DNA of 53,747 nt from Azonexus sp. (GTDB lineage: Bacteria > Pseudomonadota > Gammaproteobacteria > Burkholderiales > Rhodocyclaceae). Position numbers and translations under genes: made by a program. Where the stretch lies: positions 1 to 53,747 of the forward strand of contig NZ_JAKLLH010000022.1 of assembly GCF_023150235.1 (NCBI RefSeq). Reading direction: 5' to 3'. This document shows, in pieces, positions 51,667 to 53,747 of this stretch. Below the pieces are notes generated by a model. It was not told where the DNA came from, did not search any database, and saw only the letters and a program-made list of their open reading frames with translations. Numbering within the stretch: the first letter of the stretch is position 1; each line of letters begins with the position of its first letter.

Positions 51667-51690
51667 GGCGACCTCGCGGGGTCGCCTTTT
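51667..51690 (+). terminator. terminator of the BI-1/YccA gene
   Basis: GGCGACC/GGTCGCC stem with a TCGCGG loop, followed by TTTT; AA flanks on the left give some use on the minus strand as well, for rlmD, which ends 27 nt away. Confidence 0.75.
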
Positions 51691-51716
51691 GCTTGCATTG
51701 ACCCGCGACCGCGCCG

Positions 51717-53027
51717 TCAATCCCGCTCGAAAAGCGCGAGCGACTCGACGTGCGCCGTATGCGGGAACATGTTGACAATGCCGGCCGCCTTCAAGCGATA
51801 GCCTTTGAGCACAACCAGCGCCGCCGCGTCCCGCGCCAGGGTCGCCGCGTTACATGAGACATAGACCAGGCGCCGTGGCGCCTTCTCGTCCAGAGCCTTG
51901 ACCAGTTCGATAGCGCCCTCGCGCGGCGGGTCGATCAACATCTTGTCAAAGCGCCCCAATTGACTCAGGGAGGCCTGCGTGCACTCGAAGAGATTGGCCA
52001 CGCCAAACTCGACCTGTTCCGAAAGGCCGTGGAAACGGGCGCTTTCCCGGCCGCGCTCGACCAGGCGGGGGCTGCCTTCGATACCCAGCACGCGGGCACC
52101 ACGCCGTGCGATCGGCAAAGTAAAGTTGCCCAGGCCACAGAACATGTCGGCAATTCTCTCCCCCGGACGAGGATCGAGCAGCGCCAGAGCCTTGCTCACC
52201 AGAATGCGGTTAACCGCATGATTGACCTGGGTGAAATCGCTGGGTTTGAAATCGAACTCCAGGGCAAACTCGGGCAGGGCGTAGGAAAGCCGGGGGCCAG
52301 GTAGCGGGTAGAAGCGATAAATACTCTCCGGCCCCTTCGGCTGCAGATAGAAAACGACAGCATGACGATCGGCAAATGCGCGCAGCAGGTTTTCGTCCCT
52401 TGCCGTCAGGGATTGCAGGATACGCAGGGACAAGGCGACGCAATGCTCGCCGACGGCGATTTCGAGTTGCGGCAAGCGATCCGCAATGCTCAAGGCCGAA
52501 AACAGGGTGCGCAGCGGTTCCAGTAGCGCCGACACTTCGGGCGGCAAAACCATGCAGGAACGGAGGTCGGCAATATAACTGCTGCGCCGCTCGTGAAAGC
52601 CGATCAGCATCCCCTCTTTTCCGGGAACGAGGCGCACCCCCAAGCGTGCACGATGGCGGTAGGCCCATGCCGCGCCATGGACGGGTGCAAGCATGAGTTC
52701 GGGCCGGACACGCCCTACATGCCACAAGGTATCCTCAAGCACGCGCTGCTTGACGGCCACCTGGGTCGCGGGATCGATATGCTGCATGGCACAACCGCCG
52801 CAAATATTGAAATGCGGACAGGGCGGCGCAACCCGGGCATTGGAGGGGCGCAGGACCGACACCAGTTGCGCCAGCTCATATTTGGGCTTGCGCCTGAAAC
52901 TTGCGTACTCGACGATTTCTCCCGGCAAGGCACCATCGACAAAGATGGTTTTTCCATCCTGACGGGCAATCCCTCTCGCCTCGTGATCCAGCGACTCAAT
53001 GACACCGATGGGCACGGTCGACTCCAA
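51717..53027 (-). CDS. rlmD: 23S rRNA (uracil(1939)-C(5))-methyltransferase RlmD
   Basis: 436 residues. An N-terminal TRAM domain (about 4-60) is followed by the iron-sulfur cysteine cluster CPHFNICGGC (about 70-79, with a later Cys) and a C-terminal SAM-dependent domain with the catalytic Cys in VYVSCNAATLARD and the DPPREG motif. It methylates U1939 of 23S rRNA. The family and length are standard. Confidence 0.95.
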   Translation of the reverse strand: MESTVPIGVIESLDHEARGIARQDGKTIFVDGALPGEIVEYASFRRKPKYELAQLVSVLRPSNARVAPPCPHFNICGGCAMQHIDPATQVAVKQRVLEDTLWHVGRVRPELMLAPVHGAAWAYRHRARLGVRLVPGKEGMLIGFHERRSSYIADLRSCMVLPPEVSALLEPLRTLFSALSIADRLPQLEIAVGEHCVALSLRILQSLTARDENLLRAFADRHAVVFYLQPKGPESIYRFYPLPGPRLSYALPEFALEFDFKPSDFTQVNHAVNRILVSKALALLDPRPGERIADMFCGLGNFTLPIARRGARVLGIEGSPRLVERGRESARFHGLSEQVEFGVANLFECTQASLSQLGRFDKMLIDPPREGAIELVKALDEKAPRRLVYVSCNAATLARDAAALVVLKGYRLKAAGIVNMFPHTAHVESLALFERD

Positions 53028-53170
53028 AAAAGGCCGAATTCTATCAAGCCTCCCCGGAATTCCTTCAGCGCGGCACGAAAATCAGCGGTGGGGACCGGGA
53101 AAAAGCAGATTTCCGGATAGCCGTTTCTCATACTGCAATGCAACAATAAAACTCACCCGGAGCGAAAAAT

Positions 53171-53179
53171 TGCTATAAT
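53171..53179 (+). promoter_or_regulatory. extended -10 promoter of the repeat lipoprotein gene
   Basis: TGCTATAAT (TATAAT at 53174-53179), 81 nt before the start codon. No clear -35 is present; the TG extension may suffice. Confidence 0.65.
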
Positions 53180-53260
53180 CCCGCGTCAATCAGGTCGCAC
53201 CTGGTTTCCCAACGTTTTGACGTTTCACGCTTCACGTTTCTTATCGATAAGGAAATCCCC

Positions 53261-53539
53261 ATGAACAAGTCCATCCTCGCCGCTGCCCTCCTCGCTGTCG
53301 CCCTGTCCGCTTGCGGCAAGAAGGAAGAAGCTGCTCCCGCCCCGGCTCCGGCACCTGCCGCTGCTCCGGCCGCCCCGGCCGCTGCCGCTCCGGAAGCCGC
53401 CAAGCCTGCCGAACAAGCCGGCATGGAAGCCGCCAAGCCCGCCGAACAAGCCGGCATGGAAGCCGCCAAGCCCGCCGAGCAAGCTGGCATGGAAGCCGCC
53501 AAGCCCGCCGAACAAGCCGGCATGGAAGCCAAGAAGTAA
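53261..53539 (+). CDS. small lipoprotein with four tandem 11-residue repeats
   Basis: 92 residues. A lipoprotein signal (ALLAVALSAC, Cys about 19) is followed by KKEE, an Ala/Pro-rich segment and four perfect copies of AAKPAEQAGME (46-89), ending AKK. The composition suggests an extended envelope or periplasmic spacer rather than an enzyme. The short exact DNA repeats (53396-53527) should vary in number between strains. It has its own promoter and terminator. Confidence 0.85.
   Translation: MNKSILAAALLAVALSACGKKEEAAPAPAPAPAAAPAAPAAAAPEAAKPAEQAGMEAAKPAEQAGMEAAKPAEQAGMEAAKPAEQAGMEAKK
53396..53527 (+). repeat. four tandem 33-bp repeats
   Basis: Four in-frame copies of a 33-bp unit encode AAKPAEQAGME. 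They differ at only a few third-base positions (for example CCT/CCC and GAA/GAG). The unit length is a multiple of three, so copy-number changes keep the frame. Confidence 0.9.
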
Positions 53540-53562
53540 TCCTTCTTCGCTCAATCCGGAAA

Positions 53563-53586
53563 ACGGGGCCGAGGCCCCGTTTTTTC
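53563..53586 (+). terminator. terminator of the repeat lipoprotein gene
   Basis: ACGGGGCC-GA-GGCCCCGT stem followed by TTTTT, 24 nt after the stop codon. Confidence 0.9.
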
Positions 53587-53616
53587 ATGCCCGCCCGCCA
53601 GGCACGTCAAATCGGC

Positions 53617-53687
53617 ATAGGGGGCAACTATTATAGGCTGCACCCCTGCCACACCACCCGGCATGCGGGTCCGCACCGGGCGGTTCG
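53617..53687 (-). ncRNA. domains V and VI of a group II intron (3' end)
   Basis: Read on the minus strand, GAACCGCC, a GGTGCGG-type stem with an ACCC turn, and GGTGGTGT form a 34-nt hairpin like domain V of bacterial group II introns. It is followed by a GGGG/CCCC hairpin with an unpaired A-rich side (CTATAATAG), like domain VI, and ends CCCCCTAT, matching the intron 3' AY end. The rest of the intron and any reverse transcriptase gene would lie beyond the right edge. Identified from memory of the consensus, not by a covariance search. Confidence 0.6.
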
Positions 53688-53747
53688 AGAAGTTGAGGTC
53701 ATGAGAGACGAGGCACCCTGAGTCGATCAAAGTAGGCGATGGTCAGT

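Noticed and set aside
1-53747. CRISPR arrays
   Set aside because: No series of regularly spaced short repeats is present; the only tandem repeats are the 33-bp coding repeats and the 12-bp pair near int.

Overview
The window looks like chromosome of a betaproteobacterium, most plausibly a member of the Rhodocyclaceae (Dechloromonas/Azonexus-like). The genus is inferred from the gene set: a PhaR-type polyhydroxyalkanoate regulator, a tig-clpP-clpX-lon-HU cluster, NarX/NarL, many c-di-GMP proteins and a Tat-exported molybdenum reductase with a pentaheme cytochrome. No rRNA or taxonomic marker was available to confirm it.

Layout. 1-530: the 3' end of an unidentified gene and two strong inverted repeats. 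533-11200: core chromosome, with phaR(-), tRNA-His(-), a GGDEF/EAL protein(-), the proteostasis run tig, clpP, clpX, lon(+), an HU gene and a lipoprotein. About 11.2-36.1 kb: remnant of an integrative and conjugative element (ICE) of the ICEclc/PFGI-1 type (MPF-G type IV secretion), next to the 3' end of tRNA-Gly(CCC) with a P4-type integrase. It carries hipBA at its left edge, one collinear block of about 15 mating-pore genes (13.2-27.5 kb), a structured leader upstream of a RadC-like gene, and two separate AbiEi/nucleotidyltransferase modules. 36.2-41.2 kb: ParA-like ATPase, IclR regulator, an atypical tRNA-Thr, a diguanylate cyclase, tRNA-Arg(CCT) and a spermidine-synthase-like gene. 41.3-48.9 kb, all minus strand: an anaerobic respiration operon of pentaheme cytochrome c, Tat-exported molybdopterin oxidoreductase, four-cluster ferredoxin and TorD chaperone, followed by narX-narL. 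48.9-53.7 kb: sulfurtransferase, STAS-like protein, CBS protein, BI-1/YccA membrane protein, rlmD, a repeat-containing lipoprotein, and what looks like the 3' end (domains V and VI) of a group II intron entering from the right.

The ICE appears dead for autonomous transfer. The coupling-protein end of the tra block is absent and replaced by hipBA, and the relaxase gene traI is cut after about 138 codons. A second copy of the traI leader and its first codons lies about 2.7 kb further right, fused to the end of the integrase gene. Each traI leader is immediately preceded by a different AbiE-like cassette, so the window preserves two alleles of one accessory hotspot side by side. The left cassette has a third gene encoding a probable PD-(D/E)XK nuclease. 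Both AbiEi-like genes start exactly 6 nt after the same extended -10 motif, which predicts leaderless mRNAs.

For the respiratory operon, electrons probably pass from quinol through a membrane-anchored pentaheme cytochrome (no DmsC-like anchor gene is present) to the ferredoxin subunit and then to the molybdenum subunit in the periplasm. NarX/NarL encoded downstream would sense an oxyanion. The substrate cannot be read from the sequence. The catalytic subunit has His in place of the third Cys of its N-terminal Fe-S motif.
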